Source: Christensenella tenuis (GTDB taxonomy: Bacteria; Bacillota; Clostridia; Christensenellales; Christensenellaceae). Taken from it: a DNA stretch of 64,000 nt. A program made the translations under genes and the position numbers. Below the pieces are notes generated by a model. The model did not search any database and had not been told where the DNA came from. It saw nothing but the letters and a program-made list of their open reading frames with translations. The stretch covers positions 124,001 through 188,000 of the forward strand of contig NZ_JACOON010000005.1 of NCBI RefSeq assembly GCF_014287795.1, written 5' to 3'. Shown one piece after another: positions 56,101 to 63,527 of this stretch (positions within the stretch are counted from its first letter, which is position 1; every line of letters begins with the position of its first letter).

Positions 56101-59100
56101 CAGCAGTGCGTAAACAAACTCCTCGACATGTTCCGGCGGGAGCCACGTTGCGCCCAGCCGCACGTCGATCTCGCTTGCGGACAGGTCTTTCGGCTGTACT
56201 TTTTCAAGGGCTTCCACCTGTATCCGCACAGTATCCAGTAAGCCCGCTTCCGCTCCGTGTTCCTGTAAAACCTTGTAAATACCGCGCGCCTGCCTGAGTT
56301 TTGCCCGCACGTTGCCGGACAGGTATTCGTCGGCTGTTACAAGCGGGAATTGTTCGGGATCAAAGAAATCCCATGCCATTTCCTCGGGAATCAGCGTTCC
56401 GAAATCCCGGAAGATGATTCCCCGCAGCTCCCGCACGATCTCGCTGCCGGATATTCCGGTAAGCTGCTCCATATATGTAAGGTCCACCTTTGCTTTTTCG
56501 GCAAGGGATACCGTAAGGGCTTCCTGCGCGGTATCCACCGAAGTAACGGCTTCCGGCTGACGGATGGTGCGTTTGGAAAACATGTCTGCTTTACGTTTTA
56601 GTTTTCCGTCCGCGTCCAGTATTTCAAGGGAGCAAATAAGGAAGTACGCCGAATCGTCTGAAAACGCCATGCTGTTGCCGCGTGAATTGAGCAGCCCATA
56701 TTTTTTGGTGTAACTGTCGTACAGCGAATTGAGCTTTCGCTGTTCCTGCTGTACTTCCTCCTCTGTTCCGTTTTCCATTTGGACGTCGATCAGGCGGCGC
56801 ATACAGTCCCGTATCCCGATCATGCCGCGTATCCTGTTTTCAGCGGTCAAAGACACATCCACGCGGTTCATACGGCTGTTTTCCCGGAAATATATTTTTC
56901 CGTCATGCAGGGTATAGCTGTAATTGCGCACATTCGGATCGGCTGGGATGGACTCCGTTTCGTCCTGTTCCGGGAACTCTACGTCGTAGTCTGTGATGCG
57001 CGCGTCGATATGCGACAATGCCTCTTTCAGCTGCTTCCTGAGGTCTGCGCCGGGGATCGGCACACACTTTACATCTTTTCCGCCGTATTGCGTATGTTCG
57101 GTGGATAACATACCGAGTATCATTTCCGGGTGGTCTATGAAGTATGCGTTGAGGGAATATCCGTCCTCCGTTTTCTGTGTATGTATCCAACCCGCTTCGT
57201 CGCGCCAAACTGCGCTTTCTTCGTCTTTGGGCAAGCCCAAAGACTCGCTTGCTCCGTTGACGCTCCTCCTCCCCGCAAAACCCACTTCGTTGGGCTTTTG
57301 CGGGGGCCCTGGTACCTGCGGCCTGTCGCGCTTTTGCAGAAACAGGATATCTGCCGTGACCTCTGTTCCTGCATTTTTGGAAAAAGCGTTATTCGGCAGC
57401 CTTACAGCTCCAAGAAAATCTGCGCGCTCCGCGATATATTTGCGGACGGAGGAGTCTTTCTTGTCCATCGTGAACCGGCTGACTACAAAGGCTATGATCC
57501 CGCCCGGGCGCACCTTGCCCAGCGTTTTGGCAAAAAAGTAATCATGAATGGAAAACTTGTTTTTGTCGTATCTCTTATCCGGTACGCGGTAATTTCCAAA
57601 CGGGACATTGCCAATGGCAAGGTCAAAAAAGCTGTCCGGCAGGTTGGTGTGTTCGTAGCCCTGTACCGTGATCTCCGCATTCGGATAAAGCTGCTTTGCG
57701 ATGCGCCCGGTGATACTGTCAAGCTCGATCCCATATAGCTTGCTGTTTGTCATGGAATCCGGCAGCATACCGAAGAAGTTTCCCGTACCGCACGACGGCT
57801 CCAGAATATTCCCGGTTTCAAATCCCATTCCCGCAATGCAGTCATAGATGGCGCGTATTACGGTAGGAGAGGTGTAGTGGGCGTTCAGGACAGACGCGCG
57901 TGCGGATTCATATTCTGCTTCGGGCAACAGCTCTTTGAGTTCTGTATATTCGGTTTTCCAGGAATCGTTGTGTTCGTCAAACGCTTCCGGTATCCCGCCC
58001 CAGCCCACATACTGCGCCAGCGCTTCCTGTTCGTCCGGCGTGGCAGCGCGGTTTTCTTTCTCAATCGTCTGAAGGATACGGATCGCGGCAATATTCCTGC
58101 TGAATTTCTCCTTTTTGCCGCCATAGCCAAGCTCGTCATCTGTAATACGGTAATTTTCCGCCTGTTGTTTTTGCGGGGGCGTAGATTCCGGTACATCGTC
58201 CGGGGCTTCGGCAAGATTTGTTTTCGTGATTGCCCGATGGGACATCTCCGGCATATATTTGGCATTGCGCTCGTCCTGCTCCAAAAGATGTTGGAATGTC
58301 TCTTTGTTTTCTGCACGGAAAACAGGGGGGGAAAGCGCAGGATCGAGAAGCTGTACCTCATTGTCCGTGATCTGTGTGATTCGGAAAGCAGTCCCGTCGA
58401 GATACACCGTATCATTCACAGCATACGCATAGGGGCTTTCTTTTGCCTCCTGCGATTCGGCCATAAGGCCATCATTGCGGCTGTCCTGCCGCAGCATACG
58501 GTCAAAATCTCCGCGCGGGATCTCTTTGGTCAAAAGCGGATATTTCTCATCGTTGACTGTTACTGCGTCATCCGTGATCCCGAGGATGGTGTGAGTTCCG
58601 GTAGGAAGGAACACTTCCGCGCCAAGCGAATAATCGTAACTTGCAGATTCCCGCCTTTCCCGTTCCTGTTCCCGCGTCCGCTTTGCGATACGTTCTTCCG
58701 CTTCGCGAAGCAGGCGGGCTTCCTCCTGTTTTTGTTCCCGTTCCGCCTCCTTGCGTTCATATTCCGGTAGGTATGCCTTTTCTTCCGGGGTGAGGTATTT
58801 GTCCTGCTCGATCATGCTGCCGATATACTTCGCTGCTTTTGTCCATGAGAGGAGCACTTTGTCATACGGAGCGGCAATGCTGCCGCGGGAGAGGGCAATG
58901 CCTTTCCTGTCGTGCCATTCGCCGCTGTCGTCTGTTCCGGACATTCCCGGATAACTTCCGCCTGTGCCGAATATTTCGCTCAGGAATTTTCCGCGCTCCT
59001 GATTGGATCTTTCCTTTTGAAAGTATAGGTATGTGCGGTACTTATTATCTGTAACGTGAATAAAATTTTGAAAAAATCCCGCGATCTCATCGTCGGTAAT

Positions 59101-61044
59101 AAAGCGCCGGGGAAGTTCCCGCGCAGTTTCCTGCGCCTCAAAAGCAAGCGGGATACGCTTCAGGTCGGAAACGTCCTGCAAAAGGCGCTTGGGATCATGG
59201 AGAATGCGGCGCGCGGGAGGATCCTGTCTGAAATCTTCGATGGCGGCTCTCAGCCTTTGCAGAATATCTTCTATGCCTTCTTCCCGCGACAGCATATCTA
59301 TGATGTGCGCCTGTACTTCCGGCGCGCCTGAGCCTTCCGTTTTCCATTCCTGCGGAAGATTTTGGTGATCGTCCCGGAAAAAGAAATACAGGCTGCCCGC
59401 GATTTCAGCGCGCTCCGTTTCATCCGCCCGCTCCAGTTCTTCTTTCGGCAGGTAACGCCCAAGCGTGAGAAGCTCCATCACGCGCTTTGCCGCCTGTTCC
59501 CAAGTAAGCGAAATATGCCCGGCAGCTTTCTCAACGCTCCGGCCCTGCACGATCCGAAGGCCCGATTCGTCAAACCACATGGATACAGGCTGATCGTCCG
59601 TATAAAATCCGCGGCCGCCCGTGCCGTATTCCCCCCGCAGAAATGCGGTATTTTCTGCAAGCCCTTTGTCTTTCTTGAATTTGGCGCAAATGCGCAGGAC
59701 GCTGTTTCTTTTGTTCCCGCCAAGGCACAGAGCTTCGTCCACTATTTGCTGCGGCAAAGTGAATCCCGGCTCCGTTTTGAGCAGGGACAGCTGTTCCTGC
59801 GGACTGTTTTCCCGCAATAAAAAACCGGGGGATTCGTTATCCTCCGGTCTTTCGGTTTCGGTTAATTGTATATGAGGTCGTGGATTACCGCTTCCTCCGC
59901 CGCCTGCTTCAGATTGTTCATCAGGCCCGTCCATTTCATGGGATCGGACGCTTTCAGTTCCTCCGTCACGCCCCCGTCCTGCGCCATCTTCGTTATGGTC
60001 AGTTCCACGATCCCGCGGACTTTCCGGTCTACCTCGATCAGGTGTTCCGTCAGTTTCCCGTTCAGGAGCAGGCTGTTGTACAGCCCTTTCCTGTGGTCTT
60101 TCAGGAATGTCCTGCGCATCCTCCCGTATTTCCCGATCTTCTCCTGCGGCTGGCGCGGCATCGTGAGTTCGGGGATCATCTGTCCGTTTTTCTCTTTGTA
60201 TGTGATCTCCATATTCTTTACTCCTTTCGGTTTCCCGTTTTTCTTCATTCTCCGACACTTTTTCCGGTTTGGCAAGTTTGCCGCGTTCCTCCCGCAGGAG
60301 GGAAAGCTCTGTCCGCTCGATCTGCCGGAGCAGCATTTCTGAAATATCTCCTGCGGCGCTCCCAAGATGGGCCGCAAGTCCGGGCGTATGAAATTCGATG
60401 ACGTCCCCAAACTCTTCCGGCGCGTAATATTCGCGCGGGGAATATCCAAGACGCGCAAGCAGGCAGTAATGGACGCTGTTTTCCACAAGGCGCTGAAAGT
60501 CTGCGCGGATCGTGAGGTCGTCCTGTCCCTCGAGCATACTGCCGCCAATATCCCGGAGCAGTCCGTCAAAGTAATCCCCAAGATTATCTGTAACGGCATT
60601 GGATATAACGCCGAAAAGACGGTCCGAAAAGGGAAGTTCTGACCGTTCTTCGATCTCTCCGAAATGGTTTACCAGTTCTTCCAGTATCTTTTCTTCGTCC
60701 TGTTCCCGCATCTCCCATAGACGGAACGGGAGATTGGCCATAGGCCGGGTGTCCGACACGTCGAAAACATACTTCAGCGATGGTTTTTCGCCGCTGTCGT
60801 CGATCAGGGCAATCCCCTTAGCTCCACGGTTGATCCAACGCCTCATACGGTCGTTCCAAAGCTCGAATGACGCGCAGGCGCGTGCGTCCGGCCTTTGCGC
60901 GTATATAAGGGCCTGCTCGTGGAACGGGTATTTATATAGCCAGGCGGCGGAATCCAGAAAGGATTCCCATTCCTGTACGCTGCCTGTGATCCGCAGGAGC
61001 GTTTCCTGCGCAAGCTCTATAATACTTTGTACCTTTCCTGCCAA
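53185..61044 (-). CDS. Giant N6-methylase/SNF2-type helicase of the conjugative element
   Basis: 2619 residues. An N-terminal ArdC-like part (EWESFLDSAAWLYKYPFHEQ), a low-complexity Glu/Arg/Asp/Gly linker (about 255-400), LPD-type modules, a DNA methylase with SAM motif EPSCGTGNFF (about 1081) and catalytic NVPFGNY (about 1148), then a helicase with Walker A VVGAGKTYEM (about 1815), DEAH box VDEAHFYKN (about 1973) and QREGRAIRQGN (about 2321), and a coiled C terminus. It may protect incoming DNA by methylation and remodel it. The start is TTG behind AGGAGGT. Residues 278-394 overlap tnpV in another frame. Confidence 0.92.
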   Translation of the reverse strand: MAGKVQSIIELAQETLLRITGSVQEWESFLDSAAWLYKYPFHEQALIYAQRPDARACASFELWNDRMRRWINRGAKGIALIDDSGEKPSLKYVFDVSDTRPMANLPFRLWEMREQDEEKILEELVNHFGEIEERSELPFSDRLFGVISNAVTDNLGDYFDGLLRDIGGSMLEGQDDLTIRADFQRLVENSVHYCLLARLGYSPREYYAPEEFGDVIEFHTPGLAAHLGSAAGDISEMLLRQIERTELSLLREERGKLAKPEKVSENEEKRETERSKEYGDHIQREKRTDDPRTHDAAPAAGEDREIREDAQDIPERPQERAVQQPAPERETDGTPDRGRPESPRDRGTDHNEDGAGRGRDGGTESVRSHEMDGPDEQSEAGGGGSGNPRPHIQLTETERPEDNESPGFLLRENSPQEQLSLLKTEPGFTLPQQIVDEALCLGGNKRNSVLRICAKFKKDKGLAENTAFLRGEYGTGGRGFYTDDQPVSMWFDESGLRIVQGRSVEKAAGHISLTWEQAAKRVMELLTLGRYLPKEELERADETERAEIAGSLYFFFRDDHQNLPQEWKTEGSGAPEVQAHIIDMLSREEGIEDILQRLRAAIEDFRQDPPARRILHDPKRLLQDVSDLKRIPLAFEAQETARELPRRFITDDEIAGFFQNFIHVTDNKYRTYLYFQKERSNQERGKFLSEIFGTGGSYPGMSGTDDSGEWHDRKGIALSRGSIAAPYDKVLLSWTKAAKYIGSMIEQDKYLTPEEKAYLPEYERKEAEREQKQEEARLLREAEERIAKRTREQERERRESASYDYSLGAEVFLPTGTHTILGITDDAVTVNDEKYPLLTKEIPRGDFDRMLRQDSRNDGLMAESQEAKESPYAYAVNDTVYLDGTAFRITQITDNEVQLLDPALSPPVFRAENKETFQHLLEQDERNAKYMPEMSHRAITKTNLAEAPDDVPESTPPQKQQAENYRITDDELGYGGKKEKFSRNIAAIRILQTIEKENRAATPDEQEALAQYVGWGGIPEAFDEHNDSWKTEYTELKELLPEAEYESARASVLNAHYTSPTVIRAIYDCIAGMGFETGNILEPSCGTGNFFGMLPDSMTNSKLYGIELDSITGRIAKQLYPNAEITVQGYEHTNLPDSFFDLAIGNVPFGNYRVPDKRYDKNKFSIHDYFFAKTLGKVRPGGIIAFVVSRFTMDKKDSSVRKYIAERADFLGAVRLPNNAFSKNAGTEVTADILFLQKRDRPQVPGPPQKPNEVGFAGRRSVNGASESLGLPKDEESAVWRDEAGWIHTQKTEDGYSLNAYFIDHPEMILGMLSTEHTQYGGKDVKCVPIPGADLRKQLKEALSHIDARITDYDVEFPEQDETESIPADPNVRNYSYTLHDGKIYFRENSRMNRVDVSLTAENRIRGMIGIRDCMRRLIDVQMENGTEEEVQQEQRKLNSLYDSYTKKYGLLNSRGNSMAFSDDSAYFLICSLEILDADGKLKRKADMFSKRTIRQPEAVTSVDTAQEALTVSLAEKAKVDLTYMEQLTGISGSEIVRELRGIIFRDFGTLIPEEMAWDFFDPEQFPLVTADEYLSGNVRAKLRQARGIYKVLQEHGAEAGLLDTVRIQVEALEKVQPKDLSASEIDVRLGATWLPPEHVEEFVYALLKPSPYLKTKIHVRYSPSTALWNISNKNWDDKNIAVTNTYGTKRVGAYKIIEETLNLKDVRVFDKRIAPDGTESRVLNVEQTMIAQQKQQTIKDEFHKWVWADIDRRDALIRIYNEKLNAIRPREYDGSHLRFPGMNPEIRLKEHQLNAVARTVYGGNTLLAHVVGAGKTYEMTAAAMELKRLGLCQKSLFVVPNHLTGQWGAEFLQLYPSANILVATKKDFETANRKKFCARIASGDYDAVIIGHSQFEKIPLSMRRQIMMIKEQIAEIVAGIAELKEANGERFTIKQMEKSKKRLEDKLVRLTDTSRKDDVVTFEELGVDRLFVDEAHFYKNLFLFTKMRNVAGLSQTEAQKSADLFGKTRYLDEITGGRGTVFATGTPISNSMTELYTMQRYLQYSLLQKNDLVHFDAWASTFGETVTALELKPEGTGYRLRTRFARFYNLPELLAMFKECADIRTADTLDLPVPEANYHTVVTKPSDFQKEMVAEFADRADVVRSGKMDPTIDNMLKITNDGRKLALDQRILNSMLEDDPQSKINACVENILKVYRDTADQKGTQLVFSDLSTPQGALELTKDENGVYSLPNGFSNVYEDIRIKLLNKGIPRDEIAFIHEANTGAKKIDLFSKVRSGKVRILMGSTSKMGAGTNVQDRLAALHHLDVPWRPADIEQREGRAIRQGNSNKSVDIFRYVTENTFDAYMWQTIESKQKYIGQIMTSKAPVRSCEDVDETALSYAEVKMLATGNPYIKEKMDLDIAVSRLRLLQSDYLSRKYELEDKVAKHYPVMIEHTKETVRGLKADMELLRQHQSEDFPGMEIEGVLFRERAAAGAAIVELCKRAKDSNEREIGTYKGFKMLLSFDTFDHHFKLNCKGTMSHVTELGADALGNMTRIENTLKGIADRAEANEEKLQELRRQMENAKEEIGRPFKQEQELKEKAERLTAVNALLNLGDTTPEAVDTTPEETQEKAQEIQR
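59862..60212 (-). CDS. tnpV: TnpV-family transposon protein, nested in the giant gene
   Basis: 116 residues: MEITYKEKNGQMIPELTMPR, KIGKYGRMRRTFLKDHRKGL, YNSLLLNGKLTEHLIEVDRK, ending HDLIYN, the full TnpV signature. It has its own GGAG 8 nt before ATG 60212. It is wholly contained in the methylase-helicase gene, same strand, shifted frame, where the giant protein has its low-complexity linker. TnpV function is unknown; it is named from Tn4451. Confidence 0.85.
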   Translation of the reverse strand: MEITYKEKNGQMIPELTMPRQPQEKIGKYGRMRRTFLKDHRKGLYNSLLLNGKLTEHLIEVDRKVRGIVELTITKMAQDGGVTEELKASDPMKWTGLMNNLKQAAEEAVIHDLIYN

Positions 61045-61056
61045 GATATGTACCTC

Positions 61057-61428
61057 CTATCGTTCTGTTCCTCTTTGCTTTTCTTTCTGCGGAGGATATT
61101 TTTTCATATATTCTTGCAGATTGCAGCTCCCACCCTCATAATTCCAGTCTTTTTGAGGATCGATCTCACGGTAAGCGTTTTGTGTGACGGGACTTTTTTT
61201 CAAGCGGATCGGCTCGTTCGTAATGAGCGTTCCCCAATGGTTCACCATGACCGCACGGGCGATCTCGCACGGATCGCCGCGGCCTTCGTCATCATGCCGT
61301 ACTTCGTACAGATACATGCCTTTCGGAACCGTACTTCGGTCTATACGGGCGTTTGTGAACAACATGGTTTTTCCCAAAACAGTTACCTCTTCGTAAGTTT
61401 CCTCCCACGCATTATATGGATATGCCAT
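61057..61428 (-). CDS. LPD28-like polyvalent-associated protein
   Basis: 123 residues, paralogous to 42725-43081 (LGKTMLFTNARIDRSTVPKGMYLYEVRHDD; VMVNHWGTLITNEPIRL). It has an extra C-terminal part. AGGAG precedes the ATG. It lies 12 nt before the giant gene; function unknown. Confidence 0.8.
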   Translation of the reverse strand: MAYPYNAWEETYEEVTVLGKTMLFTNARIDRSTVPKGMYLYEVRHDDEGRGDPCEIARAVMVNHWGTLITNEPIRLKKSPVTQNAYREIDPQKDWNYEGGSCNLQEYMKKYPPQKEKQRGTER

Positions 61429-61455
61429 TTTTTATCTCCTGCCTTCTCAATATGG

Positions 61456-61935
61456 TCAGCTTAAAATGTACTGTCCGCTTTCTTCCATGTCTGCCTTTGT
61501 ACCGTTCATTTCATTCAGCAGCTCCAGAAGTGTTTTGAGGCACATCACAGCGGCGAAGGCCTCCAAATTGTCGTCCTGTGCCGTAATTTCAAACCTGTTT
61601 TCTTCCAGCAGCGCAAGATGCGGCAGGATAAAGGAAAACAGAATAAAGTCCTGACTGAGACGATTTAAGATCAGCGCATGGTCGTCTCCTGCATGGTAAG
61701 AATAATATTTTTCGTATACGGCGACAGGGAGCTTAAGACCACCGTAAAAATATGTGATGCGCCCTGTATCTGAAATATGCCATACAACATAGTTGCCGCC
61801 CTCGCGCAGCCGGATCTTTGTGCTGTGTTCGTCCAATGCCGATTCGGCAGTCAGCCCGTCGTCTCTGCCGAACAGGGCCGCTGCCGCCATTGCCATCATT
61901 TTTGCCGCTTTTTCCATAAATTCCTGTTTCTCCAT
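61456..61935 (-). CDS. Element protein of unknown function
   Basis: 159 residues, soluble: helical start (EKQEFMEKAAKMMAMAAAALF), a beta-rich centre (GNYVVWHISDTGRITYFYGG) and a helical end. No family recognised. GGAGGG precedes the ATG; same operon direction as the giant gene. Confidence 0.65.
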   Translation of the reverse strand: MEKQEFMEKAAKMMAMAAAALFGRDDGLTAESALDEHSTKIRLREGGNYVVWHISDTGRITYFYGGLKLPVAVYEKYYSYHAGDDHALILNRLSQDFILFSFILPHLALLEENRFEITAQDDNLEAFAAVMCLKTLLELLNEMNGTKADMEESGQYILS

Positions 61936-61952
61936 ACTTGTTCCCTCCGTTC

Positions 61953-62317
61953 TTATCTTTCCGGCTCGCGCCGTCTTTCAGCGATCCTGCGCCTGTAATC
62001 CTTGTGCACAGCGCTTTTGTCTGTGTAATAATGGCCCCAAAAGTATTCGCGGGGCGTACTCCTGCGAAACTGCCACGTTACATAAGGCTGCGGGGCTTTG
62101 CTGTTCAATAAGGGGCTTGCCCCGTCATTCAACGTGGCAAGGGACGGCGATCAGCCGTCCACGCAATCAGGGAGAGATTGCTCTCCTCCTGATTGCGCCA
62201 ATGGAACCCGCCGCCTTTAAAGGCGGGGGGCATCTTGCCTAAGTTATATCCCAGCGCAAAACCCGTATTTCCAATACACCGTTTCTTAAGAATGGTATAT
62301 CCCTGATTACGTTCCAC
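61953..62317 (-). pseudogene. Small element gene interrupted by a structured insert
   Basis: Without the insert at 62103-62242 the frame reads VERNQGYTILKKRCIGNTGF, ALGYN|SKAPQPYVTWQF, RRSTPREYFWGHYYTDKSAV and HKDYRRRIAERRREPER, a known type of small conjugative-element protein (IGN.GF..G ... VTW ... WGHY). With it, translation ends at 62129 after an unrelated tail. I place the start at GTG 62317; an ATG at 62329 sits almost on the AGGAGG. Confidence 0.7.
62103..62242. mobile_element. 140-nt palindromic insert (MITE- or REP-like)
   Basis: Begins GTTCAATAA and ends CCTAA, followed by GTT, so the ends are ambiguous by three bases. It holds GGGGCTTGCCCC (62112-62123), GGACGGC/GCCGTCC (62142-62160), a long GCAATCAGG/CCTGATTGC hairpin (62163-62196) and CCGCCTTTAAAGGCGG (62211-62226). 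Nearly every base can pair. No transposase is encoded; a non-autonomous IS200/IS605-like derivative is one possibility. Confidence 0.65.
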
Positions 62318-62402
62318 TCGCTTCCTCATCTCCTCCGTTTCTAAAAATAGGTACAAAAAAACACATGAGATAGGTTCCCATGTGTTTCAGCAATACATTA
62401 TT

Positions 62403-63113
62403 TTATTCTTCTGTTTCAAAAAGCTCGTAATGGTATTCTTTTACGTCATAGTCATTGATATGAGAATAATCCTGCCTTTTGCTATTGTCCATTCGTTCGG
62501 GTTCCGCATGATTTGTCATTGCATCTAAAATGATTTTATATAAATGCTGATATTCTTGATAAGGTTGGATAGAGGCCATGACCAGGGAATCCCTGACGTA
62601 TGAACTGTACTCTGAAAACAAAGCGACATTGATATCAATATTCTTACTGCCTAAAAAACTAAGCATAAAGGTAGTTATGGTACGAGTATTTCCTTCGCGA
62701 AATGGGTGTAATTTCCACAACTCTGCAAAACATTTGGTAAATGTATCCGCGCAGTCTTCCGTTTCAAGGTGTTCCCATTCTATGTTCTGCAAGGCGGCTA
62801 TAATTCTTGCAGTTTCTTTCTCAAGCAGCGTGTAGTCGGTATATTCTACTGACATTCCGTCTAATACACGCTCTGCCTTCCTGATATTGATTGTTCTAAA
62901 TTGTCCGGCCCACTCATAAATATCTCCAAACAAATAATAATGTAACTTCTTTAACAAATCTACGGTAAACTCTTTCCCGGATAAATATTGTTCTGCCGTT
63001 ACGAGGTTTATATATACGAGGTCATTTTCCTTTTCGGTAAGTAACTGACCGTCGCGTATATCAAACTTATTGATTAATATATTCGTACCCGGATAAGTAT
63101 ATGGATCGGGCAT
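62403..63113 (-). CDS. Fic family AMP-transferase toxin
   Basis: 236 residues with the complete Fic loop LHPFREGNTRT (about 135-145) and the DIYEWAGQFRTINIRKAE segment. It should AMPylate a host target such as topoisomerases or GTPases. AAGGAGG precedes the ATG, 27 nt after the antitoxin gene; the pair forms a VbhT/VbhA-like toxin-antitoxin module. Confidence 0.9.
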   Translation of the reverse strand: MPDPYTYPGTNILINKFDIRDGQLLTEKENDLVYINLVTAEQYLSGKEFTVDLLKKLHYYLFGDIYEWAGQFRTINIRKAERVLDGMSVEYTDYTLLEKETARIIAALQNIEWEHLETEDCADTFTKCFAELWKLHPFREGNTRTITTFMLSFLGSKNIDINVALFSEYSSYVRDSLVMASIQPYQEYQHLYKIILDAMTNHAEPERMDNSKRQDYSHINDYDVKEYHYELFETEE

Positions 63114-63140
63114 AATAACCTCCTTACAAAAAAATGACGC

Positions 63141-63326
63141 TCATTTGAGCGCCAATCCAGATTTTTTAAGATACTCACGTTTCATTTGCTCTGCGCTTAT
63201 TTCACCATTAATATATCGTTTGGTAATATCTGTGGCTGTTTTCGATGGCCGTCGGCCTTCTACCATTGCAATGCCAAGCGCGTTATTAACACGCCGTAAC
63301 CGCAATGCTTTTTCCTGATTTGTCAT
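63141..63326 (-). CDS. VbhA-like Fic antitoxin
   Basis: 61 residues: EKALRLRRVNNALGIAMVEGRRPSKTATD then RYINGEISAEQMKREYLKK, the VbhA-like helical layout with the inhibitory Glu in MVEG. The Ser/Thr normally four residues before that Glu is an Ile here. ATG 63326 follows AAAGGAG. It should bind the Fic protein and block ATP. Confidence 0.8.
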   Translation of the reverse strand: MTNQEKALRLRRVNNALGIAMVEGRRPSKTATDITKRYINGEISAEQMKREYLKKSGLALK

Positions 63327-63401
63327 AGTAACGCGCTCCTTTCGTATTGTTATATATATTATACCAAAATACTGGAAAAAGTAAACCAAAGAACCGCGAT
63401 C

Positions 63402-63422
63402 AGGGGGCTTGTATAGCCCCCT
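63402..63422 (-). terminator. Hairpin between adhesin and toxin-antitoxin genes
   Basis: AGGGGGC/GCCCCCT, 7-bp perfect stem, 13 nt past the 30-residue gene. The T-run is poor, so termination is tentative. Confidence 0.5.
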
Positions 63423-63434
63423 GCCGCCTTGTCC

Positions 63435-63527
63435 TTATTGTTTGCTCTTTTTCCTCTTATGTAGGAAAACAGCTCCTGCTAAAATGCCGATACATAATAC
63501 GATTGCTAAAATTGTTTTCGGTTCCAT
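63435..63527 (-). CDS. 30-residue single-span membrane peptide
   Basis: MEPKTILAIVLCIGILAGAV then FLHKRKKSKQ: one membrane helix and a basic end. GGAGG lies before the ATG, which overlaps the adhesin stop (TAATG), so it is translationally coupled to it. Likely a membrane companion of the surface protein; function unknown. Confidence 0.65.
   Translation of the reverse strand: MEPKTILAIVLCIGILAGAVFLHKRKKSKQ

Noticed and set aside
62129..62356. A 75-residue protein with an FKGGGFHWRNQ tail
   Set aside because: The tail is translation of the structured insert; homologous sequence resumes only after the insert is removed.
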